This document shows positions 38,026 to 45,862 of a stretch of 64,000 nucleotides of DNA, in pieces. A model generated the notes under the pieces. It was not told the DNA's origin. It did not search any database and worked only from the letters and a program-made list of their open reading frames with translations. The stretch spans positions 62,001-126,000 of the forward strand of contig NZ_SMMX01000001.1 in the NCBI RefSeq assembly GCF_004345005.1, read 5' to 3'. A program made the position numbers and the translations under genes. Each line of letters begins with the position of its first letter. Position 1 is the stretch's first letter. This stretch comes from Extibacter muris. Its GTDB lineage: Bacteria > Bacillota > Clostridia > Lachnospirales > Lachnospiraceae.

Positions 38026-38604
38026 ATGTGTGGACGTTATTATGTGGACGACGAGACGGCCAGAGAGATAGAAAAAATTGTCAGGCAGCTGGACCGGAAG
38101 CTGCTCATAAAAGGAGAGATATATCCGGGGCAGAAGGCTTCGGTCATCGCCCGCGATGCAGGAGAGGCGGTGCTGCGGCAGATGGACTGGGGATATCCGG
38201 CACCACAGAACAAAGGGCTTGTCATCAACGCCAGAAGCGAGAGCGCCCTGCAGAAGCGGATGTTTTCCGAAAGCGTCATGAACCGCAGATGCGTCATCCC
38301 GGCGCGGCGGTTCTACGAGTGGGACAAAGATAAGAACAAGATCGCCTTTCAGCCGGAGGGGAAGACAGGGATGTTCTTCGCCGGATTCTGGAAACGCTTT
38401 TCAGAGGAAGACCATTTCATCATCCTCACGACAGATGCCAATGCCTCCGTCCGCCCCGTGCACAACAGGATGCCGCTTATTTTGGACGAGGAGAGGAGCA
38501 GGGCATGGCTGGAAGATGAGAAGAGGTATGAGCAGCTGCTCGGCCTGCAGCCGGATACCCTGCTGGAAAAAGAAGGGTTTATGCAGGAGAGCCTTCCGTT
38601 TTAG
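38026..38604 (+). CDS. SRAP-family DNA-crosslinking protein (YedK/HMCES)
   Basis: The 192-residue protein begins MCGRYYV, so Cys2 becomes the N-terminal residue that bonds to abasic sites in single-stranded DNA. The other active-site parts are present: NARSES (Asn), RRFYEWD (Glu near 105) and VHNRMPLIL (His near 149). Such proteins shield abasic sites during replication. It lies directly before the SOS-controlled polymerase gene, a related task. AAAGGAGCTGTGAGTT precedes the start. Confidence 0.93.
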   Translation: MCGRYYVDDETAREIEKIVRQLDRKLLIKGEIYPGQKASVIARDAGEAVLRQMDWGYPAPQNKGLVINARSESALQKRMFSESVMNRRCVIPARRFYEWDKDKNKIAFQPEGKTGMFFAGFWKRFSEEDHFIILTTDANASVRPVHNRMPLILDEERSRAWLEDEKRYEQLLGLQPDTLLEKEGFMQESLPF

Positions 38605-38634
38605 GCTGTGGAGGCCGCCGGGAAGAAATTACCA

Positions 38635-38663
38635 GACAAATCGAACGTAAGTTCTGATATACT
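38635..38663 (+). promoter_or_regulatory. dinB promoter overlapping a LexA box
   Basis: CGAAC-GTAA-GTTCT (38642-38655) matches the Firmicute LexA consensus CGAACnnnnGTTCG at all but the last base. It lies between a weak -35 and the -10 TATACT (38658-38663), so LexA would block RNA polymerase until DNA damage. Confidence 0.75.
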
Positions 38664-38690
38664 TACAGTAAAAAGAAAGAGGTGTGAGTC

Positions 38691-39959
38691 ATGTCAGAAC
38701 AGATTATCTATCATATTGATGTAAACTCCGCCTTCCTTTCGTGGGAGGCGGTTTTTCGTCTTGGCTTCCTGGGAGCGTCCACGGACCTGCGGGACATACC
38801 ATCAGCCATCGGCGGAGATATAAAGCAGAGGCACGGAATCATCCTTGCCAAATCCATCCCCGCGAAAGCATATGGAATCAAGACAGGGGAATCGATACCG
38901 GAGGCAAGGCAGAAATGTCCGGGCCTGTATATCGCGCCGCCCAATTACGGGCTGTATGAGAAGTGCTCCCGGGCCTTTACGGATATCCTGAAAGAGTATA
39001 CGCCGGCAGTGGAGCAGTACAGCATCGATGAGGTGTTCATGGATATGTCCGGCATGCAGAAGCTGTTCGGGAATCCTGTAGAAACGGCCTTCGATATCAA
39101 GGACCGCATCCGCAGGGAACTGGGCTTTACGGTGAATATCGGCATCTCGTCCAACAAGCTGCTGGCCAAGATGGCCTCGGACTTTAAGAAGCCTGACCGG
39201 GTGCACACCTTGTTCCCGGAGGAGATCAGGACGAAGATGTGGAAGCTGCCGGTAAACGACCTGTTTTTTGTCGGGCGCGCCACTGCGAAGAAGCTGCATA
39301 AGCTTGGCATATGCACGATAGGACAGCTGGCGGAGGCGGATCGGGAGCTGCTTCGGATGCACCTGAAATCCCACGGGGACGTGATATGGAACTTTGCCAA
39401 CGGAAGGGACTTCTCTATCGTGGAGCCTGAGCCCATACCGAACAAAGGCTACGGGAACAGCACGACGACACCTTTTGACGTGACGGACGCGGCTGCGGCC
39501 AAGCTCGTGCTGCTTGCGCTGGCGGAGACGCTCGGGATGCGTCTTAGGAAGGACGGGGTAAAGATCCAGGTCATAAGCATCGGGATAAAGGACCGGGAAT
39601 TCCGCCATGTGTCCCATCAGACCGTACTGCCGAACCCGACCAATATCACGAAAGAGATATATGAGGCGGCCTGCCGGCTGTTCGACGAACTATGGGACTA
39701 CGCGCCGATCCGTCATCTCGGCATACACACGGGCCGGGTTAAGGACGAAGGGGAGCTGAGGCAGCTGTCGCTGTTTGACGACAGGGACTATAAGAAGCTG
39801 GAACGGTGGGACAGGACGATCGACCGGGTGAGAGGGAGATTCGGCATCGATGCGGTAAGGCGCGCGGCCTTCCTGGCGGTGCCGGAGATAGACCATCTGT
39901 CCGGAGGGGTGTCAAGAGAAAAACGGACGGTAGATTATGAGAAGCTTAAGATAGAGTAG
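38691..39959 (+). CDS. dinB: Y-family DNA polymerase (DinB/Pol IV-like)
   Basis: The 422-residue translesion polymerase starts IYHIDVNSAFLSWEAV (metal Asp and steric residues) and has the catalytic YSIDEVFMDMSG near residue 106, the helix-hairpin-helix VGRATAKKLHKLGICTIGQL, and a little-finger domain. A beta-clamp-binding motif QLSLF is seen near residue 358. The residues between 10 and 60 are longer than in classic DinB, typical of the clostridial form. A LexA box in its promoter marks it as part of the SOS response. A small gene follows after 11 bases. Confidence 0.92.
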   Translation: MSEQIIYHIDVNSAFLSWEAVFRLGFLGASTDLRDIPSAIGGDIKQRHGIILAKSIPAKAYGIKTGESIPEARQKCPGLYIAPPNYGLYEKCSRAFTDILKEYTPAVEQYSIDEVFMDMSGMQKLFGNPVETAFDIKDRIRRELGFTVNIGISSNKLLAKMASDFKKPDRVHTLFPEEIRTKMWKLPVNDLFFVGRATAKKLHKLGICTIGQLAEADRELLRMHLKSHGDVIWNFANGRDFSIVEPEPIPNKGYGNSTTTPFDVTDAAAAKLVLLALAETLGMRLRKDGVKIQVISIGIKDREFRHVSHQTVLPNPTNITKEIYEAACRLFDELWDYAPIRHLGIHTGRVKDEGELRQLSLFDDRDYKKLERWDRTIDRVRGRFGIDAVRRAAFLAVPEIDHLSGGVSREKRTVDYEKLKIE

Positions 39960-39970
39960 GAGGGAGAACG

Positions 39971-40291
39971 ATGGCTTTTGGAATCGGTATAAATACAGAA
40001 GCCCCGGACCGGGGACCTGTCCGGGGGAAACAGGAAGATATCGCCTGCGGGTGCTGGTTTACGAGCAGGGGAAATATGTTTCCGAAGTTTATCAAATATG
40101 AGGACGAGGACGGGGTAATCCGCTCCATATCGAATATCGAAGTGCTGTATTCGGAGAAGGAGAATTTCTGCGGCATCCCTATGATGTCCTACGCGTGCCG
40201 GACGGTGTCGGAGGGGAGAGAATATTTCTTCACGCTGCTATTCCATCAGACAGAGTGCAGATGGAAGATCGTCTGGAAGGGGACGGAGTAA
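39971..40291 (+). CDS. Small conserved partner gene of dinB
   Basis: The 106-residue protein begins MAFGIGINTEAPDRGP and continues with beta-rich sequence (MFPKFIKYEDEDGVIRSISN, YFFTLLFHQTECRWKIVW). I know no function. Its start is 11 bases after dinB with AGGAGGGAGAACG, so it belongs to the LexA-controlled transcript, which makes a DNA-damage role likely. Confidence 0.7.
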   Translation: MAFGIGINTEAPDRGPVRGKQEDIACGCWFTSRGNMFPKFIKYEDEDGVIRSISNIEVLYSEKENFCGIPMMSYACRTVSEGREYFFTLLFHQTECRWKIVWKGTE

Positions 40292-40310
40292 CAAAAGGAT
40301 GACAAACATA

Positions 40311-40371
40311 TTGACAGGCTAATGAACACTAGCTATAATGGAGACATAGAAGCTAGTGTTCATTAGCCTGT
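40311..40371 (+). promoter_or_regulatory. Consensus promoter inside a 21-bp double TetR-type operator
   Basis: TTGACA (40311-40316), 17 bases, TATAAT (40334-40339) is a perfect sigma-A promoter. Perfect 21-bp inverted arms at 40314-40334 and 40351-40371 (loop 16) overlap it. Each arm also contains the half-symmetric GCTAnTGnnCAnTAGC, a TetR-style palindrome, so two operators flank the -10 box. The TetR gene in this operon is the obvious repressor. Confidence 0.85.
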
Positions 40372-40392
40372 TTTGGCAGAGGAGGATATCAT

Positions 40393-41475
40393 ATGCGGGA
40401 AAATCAGCTGGAAGAATATTTGAGCAAGGGTGTGGAACGGATCGTGCAGGGCATACTGAGAGCGTCGGCGGACAATCCGAAGGAGAGCCTGTTCCTGGCA
40501 CGGTATGCGTCTTTGGGACGAGAGGCGGGCAGAAGGAGGGCAAAGCTTGAGGCGGCGGGAGAGCATATCCCTCCGTTCCTGATTGCCAGCATTACAGATT
40601 CATGTAACCTGCACTGCAAGGGGTGTTACGCCAGGGCGAACGTAAGCTGTATGGACAGAGGCGAAGAATTGCAGATGTCCGCGGCGCGGTGGGGAGAGGT
40701 ATTCTGCCAGGCGGAAGAGGCAGGTGTCGCATTTATCCTGCTTGCAGGCGGGGAGCCGCTCCTGCGCCGGGACGTGCTGGAGCAGGCCGGCAGACACCGC
40801 AGGATACTGTTTCCTGTATTTACGAACGGGACGATGCTGGATGAAGCGTATCTGAAGCTGTTCGGCAAGAACCGAAACCTCATACCCGTCCTCAGCATAG
40901 AAGGGGAGGAAAGGCTCACGGACGAACGGAGGGGAAGCGGCGTCTACGCATCCCTGCAAAAGGCGATGGGGAGGATGAAAGAGAGCGGCATCCTGTTCGG
41001 CGCCTCGGTGACGGTCACAAGGGAGAACATGCAGGAAGTCCTGTCGGAAGAATTTACAGCACATCTGGCCCGCCAGGGATGTAAAGCCGTCATCTATGTG
41101 GAGTACGTACCCGCAGAGAAGGAGACGGAGCATCTGGCGCCGGGAGACGCAGAGCGGGCATATATGGAGCAGCGGCTGAAGATGCTGAGGGAAGCCCAGA
41201 AAGAGCTGCTGTTCGTATCCTTCCCCGGAGATGAGAAGAGCTCCGGCGGCTGCCTGGCGGCGGGAAGGGGGTTCTTCCACATCAACGCGAAGGGAGGGGC
41301 GGAGCCGTGCCCGTTCTCCCCTTTCTCGGATACGAGCCTGTTACATACGAGCCTGCGTGAAGCGCTGAAGTCCCCGTTCTTCATCCGGCTGAGGGCAGAA
41401 GGGCTGCTGACGAAGGAGCATACCGGCGGATGCGTGCTGTTCGAGCAGGAGCAGTCTGTAAAAGGATGTCTGTGA
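40393..41475 (+). CDS. Radical SAM protein
   Basis: The 360-residue protein has the [4Fe-4S]-binding motif in CNLHCKGC (about residues 75-82, CxxxCxxC) and the SAM-contact LAGGEPLLR (about 117-125). Late cysteines (SSGGCLAAGRGFFHINAKGG with CPFSPFSD, and the C-terminal GGCVLFEQEQSVKGCL) suggest a SPASM-like second cluster, seen in peptide-modifying or maturase enzymes. No precursor peptide is visible next to it. It is the first gene of the TetR-controlled operon; substrate unknown. Confidence 0.85.
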   Translation: MRENQLEEYLSKGVERIVQGILRASADNPKESLFLARYASLGREAGRRRAKLEAAGEHIPPFLIASITDSCNLHCKGCYARANVSCMDRGEELQMSAARWGEVFCQAEEAGVAFILLAGGEPLLRRDVLEQAGRHRRILFPVFTNGTMLDEAYLKLFGKNRNLIPVLSIEGEERLTDERRGSGVYASLQKAMGRMKESGILFGASVTVTRENMQEVLSEEFTAHLARQGCKAVIYVEYVPAEKETEHLAPGDAERAYMEQRLKMLREAQKELLFVSFPGDEKSSGGCLAAGRGFFHINAKGGAEPCPFSPFSDTSLLHTSLREALKSPFFIRLRAEGLLTKEHTGGCVLFEQEQSVKGCL

Positions 41476-41486
41476 GGAGGGAGCAT

Positions 41487-42113
41487 ATGGGAACAAAAGA
41501 GCGGATCATGGAAGAAGCGCTCACCCTGTTTTCTACAAGGGGGTATGAAGGGACGAGCGTGAAGAATATTGCGGAAACTGTGGGAATAAAAGATAGCTCA
41601 CTATACAAACACTATAAGAGTAAGAAAGAAATTTTTGATACAATCGTGCAGGAGATGTCCTCCAGGATGGCACACATGTCGCAGACGCTCGGCCTCCCGG
41701 ACGAGGCGGATATGGAACAGGCGGTCCGGGTATACGGCAATCTGACGACGGACGGCCTTATAAAGCTGAGCCGGCAGATATTCCTGTTCTACATGAAAGA
41801 CGCCTTTGCGTCCCGGTTCCGCCGGATGCTGACGATTGAGCAGTACCGGACGAGAGAGATATACGAGGTGTACCGGAAGATATTTATGGAGGACAGCATC
41901 ACCTACCAGACTACTTTATTTGCACAGATGGCCAGATGGGGCGTGCTCAGGGACGCCGATCCGGCCGCCATGGCGATGAACTTCTATGCGCCGATATTCT
42001 TCCTGCTGAACAAATATGACCAGGAGCCGGGAAGAGAAGAGGAGGCGCTTGGTGAGCTTAAGCGGCATGTGCGGGAGTTTGCGAGGATATATGCGCGGTC
42101 AGAGGAGAGGTAG
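41487..42113 (+). CDS. TetR-family repressor
   Basis: The 208-residue protein has an N-terminal TetR helix-turn-helix (ERIMEEALTLFSTRGYEGTSV, with IAETVGIKDSSLYKHYKSKKEIF at about 24-46) and a helical ligand-binding domain. The start at 41487 follows GTGAGGAGGGAGCAT. It lies 11 bases after the radical SAM gene, and the operon promoter carries matching palindromic operators, so autoregulation is likely. Confidence 0.9.
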   Translation: MGTKERIMEEALTLFSTRGYEGTSVKNIAETVGIKDSSLYKHYKSKKEIFDTIVQEMSSRMAHMSQTLGLPDEADMEQAVRVYGNLTTDGLIKLSRQIFLFYMKDAFASRFRRMLTIEQYRTREIYEVYRKIFMEDSITYQTTLFAQMARWGVLRDADPAAMAMNFYAPIFFLLNKYDQEPGREEEALGELKRHVREFARIYARSEER

Positions 42114-42116
42114 ACG

Positions 42117-43070
42117 ATGCAGAAAAGACTTAAGACATCGATGAAGGCTTTCGCCGCCGTAGCCGCGGCCGCCGCAGCCGACCTTGCGGTGATGCGGATA
42201 TTCCTGAATATAGCGGTAGAGCGCAGATGCCGTTTTTTTAGAAGGCGGAGGGGCAGGAAGAAGGCGTACAGAGATGAGATCCGGCAGGGGATGGAATGGA
42301 TGGAGAAGCAGAAGAGCGAAGCGGTTACGATAGAAAGCTTTGACGGGCTTAAGCTGAGAGGGCATTATGTAAAAGCGGAAGAGGCCCGGAGGATCATGGT
42401 CATGTTCCATGGGTGGCGGGGGACGTGGAAGCGTGACTTCGGCGCCTGCGCACGCGAACTGTACGAAGAAGGCTGCAGCCTCCTTCTTCCGGAGCAGCGG
42501 GCCCAGGGAGAGAGCGAAGGGACATACATGGGGTTCGGCATACTGGAGCGGCACGACTGCCATGCATGGCTTGACTGGGTGGAAAAGAATAACGGCAGCC
42601 ATCTGCCCGTGTACCTCTACGGCGTGTCCATGGGAGCATCCACGGTACTCATGGCGGCAGGCGGCGCGCTCCCGGCATGCGTTAAGGGCATTATCGCCGA
42701 CTGTGGATTCTCCTATCCGGACGACATGGTGCTGAACTTTGGCCGGAAGCATTTCCGGCTCGTGGGAGCCTGCACGGTAAAGCGTCTGACACGGTGGTGC
42801 AGAAGGAAGGCAGGATTCGGGTTCGACGACTACTCCGTGCCGGAGGCGCTGAAGGACTGTGACATACCCGTGCTGTTCATACACGGGAGAGCAGACACGT
42901 TCGTGCCGTGCAGCATGACCATCCAGAATTATGAGGCGTGCAGGGGGAGGAAGCGCCTTCTGCTCGTGGAAGGCGCGGACCACTGCGGCAGCTACCTGAA
43001 GGACCGTGAGGCATACATGGAGGCGGTGCGTTGGATCTGGGAGCAAAATGACGGAAACAAGGCAGAATAA
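42117..43070 (+). CDS. Membrane-anchored alpha/beta hydrolase
   Basis: The 317-residue protein has an N-terminal hydrophobic, alanine-rich anchor followed by an arginine-rich stretch. A serine-hydrolase core follows: oxyanion region VMFHGWRGTWKRD, nucleophile elbow YGVSMGAST (Ser about residue 171), Asp in FIHGRADTFVP and His in EGADHCGSYL. It fits the YqkD/FrsA-like esterase group. It starts 3 bases after tetR and is probably the third gene of that operon. Substrate unknown. Confidence 0.87.
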   Translation: MQKRLKTSMKAFAAVAAAAAADLAVMRIFLNIAVERRCRFFRRRRGRKKAYRDEIRQGMEWMEKQKSEAVTIESFDGLKLRGHYVKAEEARRIMVMFHGWRGTWKRDFGACARELYEEGCSLLLPEQRAQGESEGTYMGFGILERHDCHAWLDWVEKNNGSHLPVYLYGVSMGASTVLMAAGGALPACVKGIIADCGFSYPDDMVLNFGRKHFRLVGACTVKRLTRWCRRKAGFGFDDYSVPEALKDCDIPVLFIHGRADTFVPCSMTIQNYEACRGRKRLLLVEGADHCGSYLKDREAYMEAVRWIWEQNDGNKAE

Positions 43071-44020
43071 TGGAGCTGGCCCTTCTCATAGGAGATGGCT
43101 GTGCCGCATATCTAAGCATCTGCCAGGGGATGAAGAATGAAGAGAGGGCCCACAAGTGCGTGGGAAATGCGGTCGTGATGAGTACGGCGGCCCACAGTTC
43201 GCCATGCTGTCGACGCTTGCAGGCTGTATCATCAATGTGGTATTGGATCCTAAAGCCATATTTGTCCTGCACTGGGGAATGATGGGCGCTGCGGTGGCGA
43301 CGGTTGCCGGCCAGGCCGTGTCGGCCCTGCTGGCAGTATGCTATCTGCTTCATACGAAGTCCTTCCGGCTCAGAAAGTCCAGCTTCCGGCCGAGGGCGGG
43401 CCTGTTCAGGCATATGCTGCCCCTCGGCGTCAGCAGCTTTCTGACGCAGGCGTCGATCGTGGTTATCATGATTGTCATGAATAATGTGCTTGTCACGTAT
43501 GGGGCAAGGTCGAAATATGGCGCGGATATCCTGCTGACGGTCGTGGGCATCGTCATGAAAGTGTTCCAGATTGTCATCTCCATAGTCGTCGGAATCGCTG
43601 CGGGAGCCCAGCCTATTGTAGGCTATTGAGTTCTTTCCGCTTAAGATCATCGGGATATTCGGGAGCGAGAACGGGCTGTATAACGAGTTCGCCGTGCTGT
43701 CCTTCCGGGTGTTCCTCGGGATGATAGTGCTGTGCTGCCTGCAGAAGGCGGCAAGCATCTTCCTGCAGTCGCTCGGAAAGCCGCTCCTGTCCATGTCGCT
43801 GTCGCTTCTGAGGGAATTTGTACTGAGCGTGCCGCTTGCCCTAATCCTGTCGGGCCTGTTTGGCGTGACCGGGGCATTGTATTCTGCCCCGGCCGCGGAT
43901 ATCGTCTCCTTTGCGGCTGCGGTACTCTGCATAGCCCATGTATTCAAGGAGATGAAGACAGAAGAGAAGAAGCTGGAAGAGCCGTTAAAAACTTCCGTAT
44001 GTCTTTCCATTCTCGAGTGA
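43070..44020 (+). pseudogene. Second MATE transporter, reduced to three out-of-frame blocks
   Basis: Block A (43070 to about 43182) reads LLIGDGCAAYLSICQGM, a MATE helix-2 region, so the first 60 or so residues are missing. Block B (about 43183-43629, another frame) reads GGPQFAMLSTLAGCIINVVLDP and on to AAGAQPIVGY. Block C (43631-44020, a third stretch) reads FFPLKIIGIFGSENGLYNEF to the end. Roughly 70-80 residues are lost between A and B and about 45 between B and C. It overlaps the 3' end of the convergent deacetylase gene by 36 bases. Confidence 0.85.
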
Positions 44021-45271
44021 TACGCCCTTCGCAGCAGCCATCTCGCTTACCGTTACGAGCTGATATCCCTGTCTGGTCAGTTCGGGAATGACGGCCAGGG
44101 CGGCATCTACGCTGAAAGAATGGATATCATGCAGCAGGATGACAGCCCCGTCACTTGCGGAGGAACGGATGGATTCTATCGTCGCCGCCGTGTCTTTCGT
44201 CTTCCAGTCAAGCGTGTCTACAGACCAGAGGACCATAGGCATTCCCGCGTCGGCCCTTACCGCGTCATTGATGGCGCCGTAAGGCGGGCGCAGGACATCG
44301 GCCGGCTGGCCGCATATATTCTGGATGGCGGCATTCGTGTCCTCGATCTGCTTTTTGATTTTCTCCGGCTTCTGCTTCGTGAGGTCGGGGTGGTTGTAAG
44401 TGTGGTTGCCGAGCTCGCAGCCGGTCTCTAACATCTTCTTTACGGCGTCCGGATATTTCGGTACGTTCATCCCCTGCATAAAGAACGTGGCATGTGCATT
44501 GTACCGCTCGAGCACGTCCAGCAGTTCCTGCGTCCGTTCTCCGGGCCCGTCGTCGAAGGTCAGGGCAATCATCGGCCTGTCCGGCTGTACAGATGCCTCC
44601 CCTTTGGACGTAAGCCGGCCATCCTTGTCAAAGGTGCACTGCTTCAGCCCGATCTGGCGCTGTCCGGTCACCATGTCCCCGTTTTCATCAAAGTAATATG
44701 TATGGCCCCCGGAAGCAAGAAAATCACCGGCCATGTATTCCCCGCTGTTCAGCCGGAATCTCTTTCCCTCCCATTTGCCCAGCTTATTCTTTACGACGAG
44801 CGTTCCGTCCTGCACGTCAAGCCTGACCCTGGAAGCCCATTTCTCTTTCATCCGCTTCTGGAAATCCTTATTCAGAATAATCTTGACGGGATATGTATTG
44901 TCCACCGATGCGTCTGCATTGTAGGACAATGTATAATATTTGCCGGAATTGAGTTCCTTGATAAAATCCTTTATCGTGAGCTTTCTCTTTTTGTCCAGCA
45001 TCTTATCCGGGCTCTTGCCCTTGTAAACTGCGGTTGCCTTAAGAGCCGGCAGTTCTTCCCCCTGCGTGATTACGGCTTTGTCAAGCTTCAATGTGATGTC
45101 GATGGGCTGGGTGTATGCCCGGACCGTCAAGAATGCGGTAAACCCAAGAAGGATAGCGGCTGCACAGCTAATCCCTATCTTCAGGTTCCGGTGCAGCTTC
45201 GCTCTCTTCCTGTGCTGTGAGATCCGCCTGCTGCCTGTGTGCGTAACTGTCATCTCTGTCTGTTGATTCAT
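43985..45271 (-). CDS. Polysaccharide deacetylase (NodB domain), membrane anchored
   Basis: The 428-residue protein has a cytoplasmic basic head, one membrane helix (about 31-50), an extracellular linker region, and one or two cell-wall-binding-like repeats (YYFDENGDMVTGQRQIG, then CTFDKDGRL). The NodB domain starts about residue 233: TFDDGP (catalytic and metal Asp), HTYNH (metal His), RPPYGAIND, LWSVDTLDW and LLHDIH. It would deacetylate peptidoglycan GlcNAc, which raises lysozyme resistance. A GAGGGGATAAG site precedes the start. Confidence 0.92.
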   Translation of the reverse strand: MNQQTEMTVTHTGSRRISQHRKRAKLHRNLKIGISCAAAILLGFTAFLTVRAYTQPIDITLKLDKAVITQGEELPALKATAVYKGKSPDKMLDKKRKLTIKDFIKELNSGKYYTLSYNADASVDNTYPVKIILNKDFQKRMKEKWASRVRLDVQDGTLVVKNKLGKWEGKRFRLNSGEYMAGDFLASGGHTYYFDENGDMVTGQRQIGLKQCTFDKDGRLTSKGEASVQPDRPMIALTFDDGPGERTQELLDVLERYNAHATFFMQGMNVPKYPDAVKKMLETGCELGNHTYNHPDLTKQKPEKIKKQIEDTNAAIQNICGQPADVLRPPYGAINDAVRADAGMPMVLWSVDTLDWKTKDTAATIESIRSSASDGAVILLHDIHSFSVDAALAVIPELTRQGYQLVTVSEMAAAKGVSLENGKTYGSF

Positions 45272-45408
45272 CTGTATCTTATCCCCTCGTCAAATCTATA
45301 CTTATCGGACTGCTGATGTAAATATCTATAAGAATACTATAGCATAATATGTCGGATTGTGACGAATGAAAACAGTAAGAAACTATTAATATTTTCTGAA
45401 TGTCTGCC

Positions 45409-45437
45409 TTGCACTTCACGGGCAAAGAACTTATAAT
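45409..45437 (+). promoter_or_regulatory. Promoter for DUF3783-pcrA
   Basis: TTGCAC (45409-45414) and TATAAT (45432-45437) are 17 bases apart, 32 bases before the DUF3783 start. Confidence 0.75.
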
Positions 45438-45469
45438 GGATACAGACTTTTGTGAAGGGGATATATACC

Positions 45470-45862
45470 ATGAAATCGAGTGTACTATGCTATAATCTGA
45501 AAGGTACGAAAAAGGGAAAGCAGATTGCGATGATATTTGGCTTTCTTGGCTATAAGGTGCGCCACGTGGAAAAGGAAGAATACCACGTTCCAATCGGGGT
45601 GCTGGCCGGCGCCGATAAGATGGAAGGCGAGCGGCCGGTCTTTGAAGAGGAGGGGTTCTCCGACGAGATGCTTGTCATGAACGCCGAGTCGGAGGAGATG
45701 ATGGACAAGGCCCTCTTCCTCATGCGCAAGGAAGGGCTGAAAGTAGGGCTGAAGGCGATGCTTACGCCTTCCAACCGGGAGTGGACGTCCACAGCCCTGC
45801 ACGATGAGATACAGAAGGAACATGAATATATGAAGGAAATGGAAAGGAACAAGAAAGATTGA
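45470..45862 (+). CDS. DUF3783 family protein
   Basis: The 130-residue protein starts MKSSVLCYNLKGTKKGKQIA and has the DUF3783 core in its middle (FSDEMLVMNAESEEMMDKAL, LKAMLTPSNREWT). The function is unknown. The start at 45470 follows GAAGGGG. The stop overlaps the pcrA start by 4 bases, a coupling that suggests a shared DNA-related role. Confidence 0.82.
   Translation: MKSSVLCYNLKGTKKGKQIAMIFGFLGYKVRHVEKEEYHVPIGVLAGADKMEGERPVFEEEGFSDEMLVMNAESEEMMDKALFLMRKEGLKVGLKAMLTPSNREWTSTALHDEIQKEHEYMKEMERNKKD

Noticed and set aside
43070-43282. A separate 70-residue gene after the hydrolase
   Set aside because: Only the first 35 or so residues resemble MATE; the rest is the wrong frame of the same pseudogene.
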